A DNA stretch of 64,000 bases from Bradyrhizobium cosmicum (GCF_007290395.2 NZ_CP041656.2:5022001-5086000), one strand, 5' to 3'. Shown: positions 49,239 to 58,301, numbered from the stretch's first letter. The notes: a model not told the origin generated them from the sequence alone. Program-made: numbers and translations.

Positions 49239-49378
49239 TGCGCCTCTCCGTGCGCAGCGCCGGAGGTGCGCGGGGTCACTTCTCCGAGCCAGGCACTCTG
49301 CAAGGCGAAGAAGGGAGCGGCGAACGCCGCCGAGGCATGTCCCAGCAGCACGAGCGTCATCACGGCGGGGGTGAACAT
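49235..49378 (-). CDS. 47-residue secreted or membrane small protein
   Basis: A short frame with GGGAG eight bases before the ATG. The start, MFTPAVMTLVLLGHASAAFA, is a good signal peptide or membrane segment, followed by about 25 mostly polar residues. It overlaps its neighbours on both sides: the upstream stop as TGATG and the protease start as ATGA. Such tight coupling with hsp20-linked genes and a protease suggests a real gene; the function is unknown, perhaps a partner of the protease. Confidence 0.6.
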   Translation of the reverse strand: MFTPAVMTLVLLGHASAAFAAPFFALQSAWLGEVTPRTSGAAHGEAQ

Positions 49379-49713
49379 CACGCCGCTCTCCCTTGCACGG
49401 CGGCCCAGGGCCGCCGCAACCGCATCGCAACGCCGCCGCCTCGCGGCGGCTCATCGTTGTCATTGTCGCCATCGAGCTCGCGTAGTGCTGCGAGAATGTC
49501 GGAGAGCCGGATGGTGTGACTCATGCCGGGAACTTCGCGCAGCGCCGGACAGGATTCGACCGCATACATGTCGGACGCCCAGGACGACAGGATGATGCGC
49601 TTCTCCGGCGTCGAGAGTTCGCTGTCGGTCAGGACGCTCGCCGGGGACTCATAGCACGCGGCGGGGTGAAATACCGGTTGAAGATTGCGAGCATTTGCGT
49701 TGATGTTCGTCAT
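49378..49713 (-). CDS. Small protein of unknown function in the heat-shock operon
   Basis: A 111-residue soluble protein. I chose the ATG at 49713 because GGGAGG lies seven bases before it. The core reads LSTPEKRIILSSWASDMYAVESCPALREVPG, a motif I remember from short hypothetical proteins in rhizobia often found beside small heat-shock genes. The C-terminal part has an acidic stretch (ELDGDNDNDEP) and a basic tail. It is 84 bp after hsp20, with an intercistronic hairpin between them. Confidence 0.75.
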   Translation of the reverse strand: MTNINANARNLQPVFHPAACYESPASVLTDSELSTPEKRIILSSWASDMYAVESCPALREVPGMSHTIRLSDILAALRELDGDNDNDEPPRGGGVAMRLRRPWAAVQGRAA

Positions 49714-49762
49714 CGTCGTGCCTCCCTTATCTCTCCTTTCCAAGGGACAGGTGTCGAAGCAG

Positions 49763-49784
49763 GCGGCGGCGCAAGCGCCGCCGC
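49763..49784 (-). other. Intercistronic hairpin between hsp20 and the next gene
   Basis: GCGGCGGCGC (49763-49772) and GCGCCGCCGC (49775-49784) are exact reverse complements with almost no loop, just after the hsp20 stop. It may lower expression of the downstream genes or protect the hsp20 message. Confidence 0.6.
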
Positions 49785-49797
49785 GCTGCGTTGCGGA

Positions 49798-50289
49798 TTA
49801 CTGGGTGTTGATCGCGATACGTCTGGTTCCTTCTCGCGGCTTGTCCGATTTCGGCAGCGAGACGGTCAGGACGCCGTTCTTGAACGACGCCTCGATCTTG
49901 TCCTCCAACACGTCTTCGACCGGAATCTGACGCTCGAAGGCACCGTAGTAGCGCTCGCTGAAGTATCGGCCCTCGCCATTGCGCTCGGCCTTCTTCTCCC
50001 CGCGGATGGTCAGGACGCCATTGGCGATCTCCACCTGAACGTCCTTTTCGGTCATCCCCGGCAGGTCGGCCAGGACGGTCAAGGCCTTGTCGGTTTCGCT
50101 GAGCTCGACCTTCGGCCAGGCGAAGCGACCTTCCTGCGCCGGCACCAGACCCGGGCTGCCGAAGCCGCGAAACACATCGTCGAACAGACGGTTCATTTCA
50201 CGGTGCAGGGTCAGGAACGGATCGAAGCTGTCGCGCGCAGGCGCAAGCTGCTGGGGTTTGGACCACGGAATCAGATCACGAATAGCCAT
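49798..50289 (-). CDS. Hsp20/alpha-crystallin small heat-shock protein
   Basis: A 163-residue class of small heat-shock protein that holds unfolded proteins in soluble form. A helical N-terminus (MAIRDLIPWSKPQ, FLTLHREMNRLFDDVFRGFG) leads to the alpha-crystallin domain (about 58-150; VLADLPGMTEKDVQVEIAN, ERYYGAFERQIPV and the GVLTVSLPK signature). The C-terminal IAI-type anchor (RRIAINTQ) is seen. GAGGTGG lies just before the ATG. It follows a truncated hsp20 frame and a ROSE-type leader in the same transcript. Confidence 0.95.
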   Translation of the reverse strand: MAIRDLIPWSKPQQLAPARDSFDPFLTLHREMNRLFDDVFRGFGSPGLVPAQEGRFAWPKVELSETDKALTVLADLPGMTEKDVQVEIANGVLTIRGEKKAERNGEGRYFSERYYGAFERQIPVEDVLEDKIEASFKNGVLTVSLPKSDKPREGTRRIAINTQ

Positions 50290-50305
50290 TGTTCCACCTC
50301 TTCGT

Positions 50306-50467
50306 TCATGGGAAACGAGCACCGACGCGCGTTGCTTCGAAGCGTCCGATGTTGCCGGGGGGATGGTTGTCGCCGGTCGCATGACGGAGCTCTGAAGAGG
50401 CGAGATCGGCCACATGATCAAAGCCGATGGTGGGGCGCCACGGCGGCGCAAAGTCGAATGTCCTCAT
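50306..50467 (-). pseudogene. Truncated small heat-shock gene (N-terminal fragment)
   Basis: A 53-codon frame with a strong AGGAGG. Its product, MRTFDFAPPWRPTIGFDHVADL then SSELRHATGDNHPPGNIGRFEA, matches the N-terminus of HspA/IbpA-class Hsp20 proteins (MRTxDFxPLxRSTxGFDxLxDL...WPPYNIE), but it stops before the alpha-crystallin domain and some key residues are altered. The intact hsp20 starts 16 bp after its stop. It is probably a decayed upstream hsp gene whose thermometer still serves the operon; it could also have become a short leader peptide. Confidence 0.75.
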
Positions 50468-50581
50468 AGCCAAGTCCTCCTGAGAGCAAGATGGATACGA
50501 AGGAGCGCAAGACGGCGAACGACCGGTCCGGCGCCCGTGCCGGACCCGATCTGGCATCCGGCACACCGCTGTCGCGGCGGA
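50468..50581 (-). promoter_or_regulatory. ROSE-type RNA thermometer
   Basis: The leader of the truncated hsp gene carries the known features of ROSE elements from Bradyrhizobium hsp genes. It opens with a 5' stem beginning GCCGCGACAGCGG and has GC-rich hairpins in the middle. The last hairpin pairs TTGCT (50489-50485) with the Shine-Dalgarno AGGAGGA (50481-50475) in CTTGCTCTCAGGAGGACT. Below heat-shock temperature the ribosome site is covered; warming opens it. The identification rests on recall of the ROSE consensus plus visible pairing. Confidence 0.82.
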
Positions 50582-50587
50582 AGACGA

Positions 50588-50614
50588 CTTAGAAAACGGA
50601 AAAACGACTTCAAG
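50588..50614 (-). promoter_or_regulatory. Candidate heat-shock promoter of the hsp20 operon
   Basis: On the minus strand CTTGAA (50614-50609) and TTTCTAAG (50595-50588) are 13 bp apart, just upstream of the ROSE leader. The same arrangement, CTCTTGAA then CTA(A/G)GTCGT, occurs before groES. The -35 part matches the RpoH consensus CTTGAA; the -10 is loose. Confidence 0.55.
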
Positions 50615-50679
50615 AGGGGGATGGAAATTTTTTCGGCCAGCGCGCCACGTTGACGTTCCGGCGGTCCGCCTGCGTCGGC

Positions 50680-50883
50680 TCACGCCGCCGCAGCGAAAGC
50701 AAGTTCGCCAAGACGCGCCTCGGCCTCCTGGCGCAGCCTCGACAGGCGGTTGCGATCCTGCTCCGGAAGATCGGCCGCACCGAGCAGCCGGTCGCAATGC
50801 GCGACGACGCGCTGCTCGCTCTCGAACACGAAAGCGAGTACTTCGCCCGCGAGGGCCCCGCGTGAGACGTGTTGATGGCGCAT
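50680..50883 (-). CDS. Small protein of unknown function downstream of groEL
   Basis: A 67-residue helical protein: MRHQHVSRGALAGEVLAFVF, then ESEQRVVAHCDRLLGAADLP and a charged, arginine-rich C-terminal helix. It lies 108 bp after groEL on the same strand, past a strong hairpin, and ahead of the hsp20 promoter. AGGA precedes the ATG. No family is recognised, but the position in a stress operon and the regular helix pattern support it. Confidence 0.6.
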   Translation of the reverse strand: MRHQHVSRGALAGEVLAFVFESEQRVVAHCDRLLGAADLPEQDRNRLSRLRQEAEARLGELAFAAAA

Positions 50884-50900
50884 GGCATTCCTGTGCCACG

Positions 50901-50933
50901 ACCTCGCGCGCGGCCCTGGTCCGCGCGCGAGGT
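50901..50933 (-). other. Perfect 13-bp hairpin between groEL and the next gene
   Basis: ACCTCGCGCGCGG (50901-50913) and CCGCGCGCGAGGT (50921-50933) are exact reverse complements around a 7-nt loop. No T-run follows, so it may be an mRNA-stabilising or partly terminating structure. A second, imperfect hairpin (GAGCCCGGCG with CGCCCGGCTC, 50959-50981) lies between it and the groEL stop. Confidence 0.65.
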
Positions 50934-50991
50934 CCCGGCGACTCCTGTTGTGAACGTCGAGCCCGGCGTGGCGCCCGGCTCGTGTGCTTCG

Positions 50992-52961
<1,970 letters not shown>

Positions 52962-52996
52962 GCACATCCTCCTAACAGGTTCAGCGATGTCCAAAT

Positions 52997-53021
52997 CCCG
53001 GGGCCGGAACCGGCCCCCGGG
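52997..53021 (-). other. GC-rich hairpin in the groES leader
   Basis: CCCGGGGCCGG and CCGGCCCCCGGG meet at a two-base centre to give a very stable palindrome in the untranslated leader of groES, between its promoter and start. It may affect translation or message stability. Confidence 0.6.
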
Positions 53022-53031
53022 CGGAAAACGA

Positions 53032-53059
53032 CCTAGGAGCGGAATTTTTCCGGTTCAAG
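53032..53059 (-). promoter_or_regulatory. Candidate heat-shock promoter of groESL
   Basis: On the minus strand CTTGAA (53059-53054) is followed after about 14 bp by CTCCTAGG (53039-53032). The pattern is repeated in front of the hsp20 operon with nearly the same spacing and the same CTA(A/G)GTCGT end. No CIRCE inverted repeat (TTAGCACTC-N9-GAGTGCTAA) is seen, so RpoH-type control is the better guess. Confidence 0.6.
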
Positions 53060-53098
53060 AGGACCACCGAAAAAAAACCGGCGCCTCATCTCCGCGAA

Positions 53099-53121
53099 TT
53101 CGGGGACGCTCCGTCCCCGAA
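53099..53121 (-). terminator. Hairpin after the MFS transporter gene
   Basis: TTCGGGGAC and GTCCCCGAA are exact reverse complements around GCTCC. It lies 13 bp after the minus-strand MFS stop, and a T8 run occurs about 25 bp further on. It is the likely end of the arsenic-side operon, before groES transcription begins. Confidence 0.6.
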
Positions 53122-53133
53122 GACGCAAGTCGA

Positions 53134-54300
53134 TTACCGCAATGACGAGGTCCGCGCCCACAGCAGTGCCAGCGGCCCCACCGCAATCCCCGCCGCAAGC
53201 ACGACGAACACCAGCAGCCAGCCGCCCGCGCTCTGCGGGCCGCCGGCTGCGTCGAGGGCGGCGCCGGTGCCCCAGGCGCCGAGCGCCGACAGGCCGAAGC
53301 CGACCGTCGAGTGCAGGGCCAGGGTCGCGCCGCGATGTTCGGAGACGGCGGCGGCCGACATGCCCGCGGTCAACGCGCCGGAATCGGCCGGCACGGTCAG
53401 GCCATAGACGAGCAGCAGCAGCGCGAGCGCCCATGCCGGCGCCGTGGCGTTGAGGCCGATGATTAGCGCAACGCAGGCCGATGCGATCATGACGATCGTG
53501 ATCGCGCGATGGCGGCCGAATTTCAGCGCGGCCTCGTTGCCGAGGATGCTCGCGGGCATCGAGATCACCGCAAAGCAGAAGCTCAGCACGACGGGACTCA
53601 ACCACGACGGCGCACCCTGATGGGCGACGACGAAAGTCCAGAACCCGACCAGCCAGGTGCGGATGCCGTAGAGCTCGAAGCAGTGGGCGCCGTAACCGAG
53701 GATGTAGCCGAGCGCCTCGCGGTTGGCGAAGACGGGGACGAAGTTGAGCAGGCGTCCGGCCTTCGGCGCCGGCCGCTGCCCCTGCATCAGAAGGCACGCG
53801 ACGACCATGGCGATCGGTCCGAAGCCGGTGACGAGGAAGGCGGTCCGCCATCCCCAATGGTCGGCGATGAGCTGCGCCGCCAGGAACGAGAGGCCGACAC
53901 CGACCGAGAAGCTCGACGTGTACAGCGTCACGGCACGCGAGGTGTCGCCGGGAGGAAGCCGGTCGGTCAGCGCCTTGAGGCCCGGCATGTAGGCGCCGGC
54001 GAAGCCGAGGCCCGCGAGCGACCAGATCGCGGTCGCCGACCAGAATCCTTGCGCGAAGATGCCGAACGCCGCGGTCGCAAGGCCGCTGACGATCGAGCCC
54101 CAGAGCAGGACGAGCCGCGCGTCGATCCGGTCGGTCAACGTCGTCAGCACGGGCACCGCGAGCATGTAGCCGAACGCATAGCCGCTCGCCATCAGGCCGC
54201 CTTCGGCGGCGGAGAGGCCCCACGCCGGCATCAGATGCTGCGCGAGGTTGGCCGACAGCGTCACATGCGGCAGCAGATTGCCGACCTGGCCGATGCACAT
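53134..54300 (-). CDS. MFS transporter downstream in the arsenic operon
   Basis: A transporter of about 388 residues with roughly twelve membrane segments (motif A-like TTLTDRIDARLVLLWG between helices 2 and 3; GAYMPGLKALTDRLP). The start is uncertain. I use the ATG at 54300, which begins the first helix; an adjacent GTG at 54303 is possible. Upstream sequence would overlap the preceding gene. It is 28 bp after the other MFS gene on the same strand, so it is co-transcribed with the flavoprotein operon. The substrate is unknown; organoarsenicals are a context-based guess. Confidence 0.82.
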   Translation of the reverse strand: MCIGQVGNLLPHVTLSANLAQHLMPAWGLSAAEGGLMASGYAFGYMLAVPVLTTLTDRIDARLVLLWGSIVSGLATAAFGIFAQGFWSATAIWSLAGLGFAGAYMPGLKALTDRLPPGDTSRAVTLYTSSFSVGVGLSFLAAQLIADHWGWRTAFLVTGFGPIAMVVACLLMQGQRPAPKAGRLLNFVPVFANREALGYILGYGAHCFELYGIRTWLVGFWTFVVAHQGAPSWLSPVVLSFCFAVISMPASILGNEAALKFGRHRAITIVMIASACVALIIGLNATAPAWALALLLLVYGLTVPADSGALTAGMSAAAVSEHRGATLALHSTVGFGLSALGAWGTGAALDAAGGPQSAGGWLLVFVVLAAGIAVGPLALLWARTSSLR

Positions 54301-54328
54301 CACCGCGATCAGGGAACGGCCGCCGAGC

Positions 54329-55549
54329 TTACGAATTCTGTCCTCCCGCCTGAATCGGAGCCGATGTTGCCTGTCCAGTGCGAAGCAGCAAGAGCGCAAG
54401 GAAGGCCGAGACCGAAACGAGTGCGCTGATCCACAGCGCATTGCTGCCGATGTGCTCCACCATCAGCCCCAGTGCGAGCGGCGCAGCCGCCCCCGTGACC
54501 CTGGAAGGCAGCGAGATCATGCCGACACGCCTGCCGAATCCCGCCGGCCCGAACAGCACCAGGGGAAGCGTGCCGCGGGCAATGGTGATGATGCCGTTGC
54601 CCGCGCCATACAGCACGGTGAAGGTCGACGCGAGCAAGGGTCCGCCCAGAACCAGCGCAACGACACCGATCGGATTCATGAGCATGGCCAGCCGCGCCGA
54701 GAGCAGCGGATGAAACCGGCCGAGCCACCCTGCCTCCAGAAGGCGCGCGCCGACCTGCGCCGGCCCGACCAACGCGCCCGCGAGCAAGGCCTGCGCCGGC
54801 GTCGCGCCGAAGGCAACCAGCATGGTCGGCAGAATGGCCGAGATGCCCGAGCTGACGAAGCTTGCCGCCGCGAACATGTAAGCCAGCAGCACCATCGCGA
54901 AGGTCTCGCTCTGGGCTCCGGGTTGCGGGCTCGCCCGCGCATCCGGTTGAGGCATCTGATCCAATGGGACCGCGCGTGGCAGCGACAGATTGAGCGGCAA
55001 CGCCAAGACGATGTGGATCGCGGCCCAGACCTGGCAGGCAACCCGCCAGCCGTATTCGGAGTCCAGCCAGGTCGTGAGCGGCCATCCGAGCGTGCTGGCG
55101 AAACCGGCGATCAGCGTGATGCCGGTGATGGCCCGTCGCGCATGAGTGCCGTAGATGCGCGCCAGCGTCGCGAAGGCCGCCTCGTAGAGACCCATGCCCA
55201 TGCCGATCCCGAGCAACACCCAGGCTGCGATCAGCACCGCCGCGCCATGAGCCACCGACAGCAGGAGCAAGCCTGCCGCGAACACCAGGTTCGAGATCGC
55301 AAGCTGGCTCCGCCCTCCGAACATATCGATGGCATGGCCGACGCGCGGGCCGAGCAGGCCGGAGATGACGAGCGCGCCCGACAGCGCAGCGAAAACCCAG
55401 GTCGGCGAAAGACCGAGATCGCGCGCGATCGGCGCCGCCAGGATGGCCGGCAGATAGTAGCTCGACGCCCACGCGATGGTCTGCGCGGTGCCGAGCGCGA
55501 GCACGATGGCGAACGGACCTCGGGCCCGGCCCGCGGGGACTGGGCTCAT
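54329..55549 (-). CDS. MFS transporter in the arsenic operon, ArsK-like
   Basis: A 406-residue transporter with twelve predicted membrane segments, starting MSPVPAGRARGPFAIVLALG. The ATG at 55549 overlaps the flavoprotein stop (ATGA), so I use it rather than the GTG four codons earlier. ArsK of Agrobacterium is an MFS exporter of trivalent arsenicals and antimonite found in ars operons; this protein is similar in size and setting. The assignment is by context and general resemblance, not by a diagnostic motif. Confidence 0.85.
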   Translation of the reverse strand: MSPVPAGRARGPFAIVLALGTAQTIAWASSYYLPAILAAPIARDLGLSPTWVFAALSGALVISGLLGPRVGHAIDMFGGRSQLAISNLVFAAGLLLLSVAHGAAVLIAAWVLLGIGMGMGLYEAAFATLARIYGTHARRAITGITLIAGFASTLGWPLTTWLDSEYGWRVACQVWAAIHIVLALPLNLSLPRAVPLDQMPQPDARASPQPGAQSETFAMVLLAYMFAAASFVSSGISAILPTMLVAFGATPAQALLAGALVGPAQVGARLLEAGWLGRFHPLLSARLAMLMNPIGVVALVLGGPLLASTFTVLYGAGNGIITIARGTLPLVLFGPAGFGRRVGMISLPSRVTGAAAPLALGLMVEHIGSNALWISALVSVSAFLALLLLRTGQATSAPIQAGGQNS

Positions 55550-56916
55550 GAACAGCCGCACCCCGACGCGCCGGCCTTCTTTGCCGTTTCATCGGCGGCG
55601 CAGCAGGCCGACGCCTCTTCCTTGGCCGGACCGCCGCAACATCCTGACGCCGCCCCGGCGGACTCGACGCCGCCGCGCGTGCAGACGCCGGTCTCCGGCA
55701 GCACGAGCTCGACCCTCGCAGCGGCCTCCCTGTCGCCGGCGAGCTCGGCCGCGATCGAGCGAACCTGCTCATAGCCGGTCATCATGAGGAAGGTCGGCGC
55801 GCGGCCATACGACTTCATGCCGGCGAGGTAGAATCCGGGCTCGTCATGCGCGAGCTCGCGCGCGCCGTGCGGGCGGACCGTGCCGCAGCTGTGCTCGTTG
55901 GGATCGATGAGAGGCGCGAGGGCAACCGGTGCCTCGATGGCGGGATCGAGCCGCAGCCGCAGCTCGGACAGGAACGACAGATCGGGACGAAAGCCGGTCG
56001 ACACGATCAGCTCGTCCGCGACCACGCTCCGCGCGCCGCAGCAGCCGCCGGACGCGATCCTGAGGCGACCTTCGGACTCCGACAGATGCGTGACGCCGAA
56101 TTCGGTCTCGACCTTGATCCTGCCGGCGGCAACAAGCGCGGCGAAGGTGCTGCCGAGCTCGCCGCGCGCGGCAAGCTTGTCGTTACGGCCGCCGCCAAAG
56201 GCTTTGGCGGGATCGGCGCCGCGCAGCAGCCAGATGGCTAGCGTCCCCGGTGCTTCGTCCGCGAGGTGCACGAGATCGATCAGCGTGCCCACCGCGGAGT
56301 GACCCGCGCCGAGCACGGCAACGGTCTTGCCGGCATATCTGGCGCGAGCGGCGCCCCGGACATCCGGCATGCCGTAGGCGATGCGGCTGGCGCATTCGGG
56401 CTCGCCGATCGCCGGCAAGCCGTTGCGGCCGGCGGGATTGGGCGAGAACCATGTGCCTGACGTATCGATCACGGCATCGGCGCGCAGCACTTCGGGGCCC
56501 TTGCCGTTCTGATAGCGGATCTCGAACGGCGCCTGCTCCCTGCCCTTCGTCTTCGCCTTGTCGAAGCCGACGCGGCTGATGGCCGAGACGCGGCTGGAGG
56601 TGCGGATCACATCACGCAGCGGCGTCCTTGTCGCAAGCGGCGTCAGATATCGATCGAGCAGCTCCCCGCCGGTCGGATAGGACTGCGGGTCCGGTGAATT
56701 CCATCCGGTCGGTGCGAGCAGGCGCGCCGCGGCCTTGTCGACGTTGTATTCCCACGGCGAGAACAGCTGGACCTGTTGCCACTGGCGAACCGCATGCCCC
56801 GCTTCGGGTCCGGCCTCCAGCACGATCGGCGACAGGCCGCGTTCGAGCACATGGGCTGCCGCAGCGAGTCCAACCGGCCCTGCCCCGATGATGGCAACTG
56901 TCTTTGCGTCGCTCAT
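55546..56916 (-). CDS. FAD/NAD(P)-binding flavoprotein of the arsenic operon with Cys-rich tail (ArsO-like)
   Basis: A 456-residue protein with two dinucleotide folds: FAD-binding GAGPVG at 11-16 and NADPH-binding VLGAGHSAVGTL near 210, plus the family ATG-like STGFRPDL. This is the layout of single-component flavin monooxygenases and of ArsO-type proteins in ars operons. The last 33 residues are a cysteine-rich tail with C426-C427, C438-C439 and C453-x-C455, and another CC pair lies in the SGGCCGAR stretch near 293. Vicinal cysteines are typical arsenite ligands. I infer that it handles arsenic bound to thiols; the reaction is unknown. An ArsR-type box lies 15 bp upstream. Confidence 0.82.
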   Translation of the reverse strand: MSDAKTVAIIGAGPVGLAAAAHVLERGLSPIVLEAGPEAGHAVRQWQQVQLFSPWEYNVDKAAARLLAPTGWNSPDPQSYPTGGELLDRYLTPLATRTPLRDVIRTSSRVSAISRVGFDKAKTKGREQAPFEIRYQNGKGPEVLRADAVIDTSGTWFSPNPAGRNGLPAIGEPECASRIAYGMPDVRGAARARYAGKTVAVLGAGHSAVGTLIDLVHLADEAPGTLAIWLLRGADPAKAFGGGRNDKLAARGELGSTFAALVAAGRIKVETEFGVTHLSESEGRLRIASGGCCGARSVVADELIVSTGFRPDLSFLSELRLRLDPAIEAPVALAPLIDPNEHSCGTVRPHGARELAHDEPGFYLAGMKSYGRAPTFLMMTGYEQVRSIAAELAGDREAAARVELVLPETGVCTRGGVESAGAASGCCGGPAKEEASACCAADETAKKAGASGCGCS

Positions 56917-56931
56917 GTCACTACTCCCATC

Positions 56932-56950
56932 ATTCTAGAATCATCGAATA
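56932..56950. promoter_or_regulatory. Candidate ArsR box before the flavoprotein gene
   Basis: ATTCTAGAATCATCGAATA shares fourteen of nineteen positions with the box in the arsR promoter region (core TTCTAGAAT-N2-TCGAA). It lies between arsR and the flavoprotein start. Confidence 0.6.
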
Positions 56951-56966
56951 AATCGGCGACGAAAAC

Positions 56967-57284
56967 TCACGCCGCCGTCTGCGCATCCTTGCATCCGACG
57001 TCGTCCGCACAGCACTCCGCCGCCAGGAAATCCACCAGCCCCCGCATCGCATCGAAGTTGGCGTGGCAGACAAGCGTGGTGGATTCGCGGACCTGGCTGA
57101 CGAGCCCGACCGCGACCAGAGACTTGATGTGATGCGACAGCGTCGATGCCGGAATCTTCAGCTTGTCCTGCAGGCGGCCGACGGGCATGCCCGCGTGCCC
57201 CGCCCGAACCAGGGCGCGATAGATCTGCAGCCGGGTTTGATTGCCCAGGGCTTCCAGACGTGCGGCTGCGTCAGCGATCTTCAT
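56967..57284 (-). CDS. arsR: ArsR-family repressor (leftward)
   Basis: A 105-residue winged-helix repressor. The recognition region is KLKIPASTLSHHIKSLVAVG (about 42-61). Possible As(III) ligands are C73 in LVCHANFD and C91, C92 and C98 in the C-terminal CCADDVGC, a layout different from the E. coli ELCVCDL site. The ATG at 57284 starts MKIADAAARLEALGNQTRL. It heads the operon with the flavoprotein and two transporters and is divergent from the second arsR. Confidence 0.93.
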   Translation of the reverse strand: MKIADAAARLEALGNQTRLQIYRALVRAGHAGMPVGRLQDKLKIPASTLSHHIKSLVAVGLVSQVRESTTLVCHANFDAMRGLVDFLAAECCADDVGCKDAQTAA

Positions 57285-57324
57285 GCTCCGAATATGAGCC
57301 GCCGCCTCGGCTCTGTCAACTGTA

Positions 57325-57343
57325 TTTCTAGAATATTCGAAAT
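57325..57343. promoter_or_regulatory. Candidate ArsR box in the arsR promoter
   Basis: TTTCTAGAATATTCGAAAT, about 40 bp upstream of the leftward arsR start, with the core TTCTAGAAT-N2-TCGAA shared with the box at 56932. It is AT-rich and partly symmetrical, as ArsR operators are. Confidence 0.6.
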
Positions 57344-57398
57344 ATCGATTCCCTGCGCCAGGCAGACCCGAGAAATTCCGGATTGACGACGGCGCAAC

Positions 57399-57426
57399 AT
57401 TTCCATAAGTCTGGATATATGGAAAT
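57399..57426. promoter_or_regulatory. Candidate operator overlapping the second arsR start
   Basis: ATTTCCATA (57399-57407) and TATGGAAAT (57418-57426) form a perfect inverted repeat with a 10-bp spacer. The right arm covers the ATG of the rightward arsR, so binding there would block both transcription and translation. It differs from the TTCTAGAAT box of the other arsR. Confidence 0.65.
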
Positions 57427-57781
57427 CGAAGAAGCCGTTCTCGCGCTCGCCGCCTTGTCTCAATCGACCCGGCTGGAGGCGTTCCGGACGCTGGTCCGGC
57501 ACGAGCCCGACGGCCTTGCGGCCGGCGAGCTCGCGCGCCTGCTGGAGGTGCCGCAGAACACGCTCTCGGCGCATCTGTCGATCCTGACGCGCGCGCGTCT
57601 GGTGACCTCCGAGCGGCACAGCCGCTCGATCGTCTACCGCGCCAACCTCGCCGAATTCCGCGACGTCGCGCTGTTCCTGCTGCGGGATTGCTGCGGCGGG
57701 CGGCCTGAGGTGTGCGAGCCGGTGGTCGACAGCCTGCAAGCCTGCTGCGCTCCAAAACGAAAGGGACGAGTCCGTGCCTGA
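57419..57781 (+). CDS. arsR: ArsR-family repressor (rightward)
   Basis: A 120-residue winged-helix repressor, MEIEEAVLALAALSQSTRLE, with recognition segment LLEVPQNTLSAHLSILTRAR (about 41-60). The likely metalloid ligands are C91 and C92 (RDCCGGRPEVC), C99 and C109/C110 near the C-terminus. It overlaps arsC by 8 bp and heads the operon arsR-arsC-acr3-arsC. Its palindrome spans its own start. Sequence differs clearly from the leftward ArsR, so the two may answer to different arsenicals. Confidence 0.93.
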   Translation: MEIEEAVLALAALSQSTRLEAFRTLVRHEPDGLAAGELARLLEVPQNTLSAHLSILTRARLVTSERHSRSIVYRANLAEFRDVALFLLRDCCGGRPEVCEPVVDSLQACCAPKRKGRVRA

Positions 57782-58301
57782 CCAGATCTACAATGTCCTG
57801 TTCTTGTGCACCGGCAATTCGGCGCGCTCGATCCTCGCCGAGTCGATCCTGCGCAAGGACGGCGCCGGGCGCTTCCGGTCCTTCTCCGCCGGCAGCACAC
57901 CGAAAGGCGCGGTCCACCCGCTGGCACTGCGCACGCTGGAAAACATGGACTATCCAGCCGACGGAATGCGCTCGAAGAGCTGGCTGGAGTTCGCCGCGCC
58001 CGATGCGCCGGTGATGGATTTCGTCTTCACCGTTTGCGACAACGCCGCCGGTGAGGCCTGCCCGATCTGGCCGGGACAGCCGATGACCGCGCACTGGGGC
58101 ATCGAGGACCCTGCCGCAGCCGAAGGCACGGAGCTGCAGAAGCAGGCGGCGTTCGTCACGGCGTTCCGCTACCTGAAGAACCGGATCGATACCTTCGTGA
58201 GCCTGCCGCTGAAGAGTGTCGACAAGCTCTCGCTCGGCACCAAATTGCGCGAGATCGGCCGCTCCGAGGGCGCAACCCTTTCCAACGACGATGTGGCATA
58301 G
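57774..58301 (+). CDS. arsC: Arsenate reductase, low-molecular-weight phosphatase type
   Basis: A 175-residue enzyme of the LMW-phosphatase fold that reduces arsenate to arsenite. The P-loop CTGNSARS has nucleophile C12 and R18, and VCDNAAGEACPIWPGQPMTA with WGIEDPA supplies the other active-site residues. This type normally uses thioredoxin or glutathione/mycothiol to recycle; the partner is not evident. The start is GTG inside the arsR end. The tail beyond 130 is longer than in some relatives. Confidence 0.93.
   Translation: MPDQIYNVLFLCTGNSARSILAESILRKDGAGRFRSFSAGSTPKGAVHPLALRTLENMDYPADGMRSKSWLEFAAPDAPVMDFVFTVCDNAAGEACPIWPGQPMTAHWGIEDPAAAEGTELQKQAAFVTAFRYLKNRIDTFVSLPLKSVDKLSLGTKLREIGRSEGATLSNDDVA

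Noticed and set aside
52962..53060. CIRCE element before groES
   Set aside because: The TTAGCACTC-N9-GAGTGCTAA repeat is not present; only a GC-rich hairpin and a CTTGAA promoter are seen.
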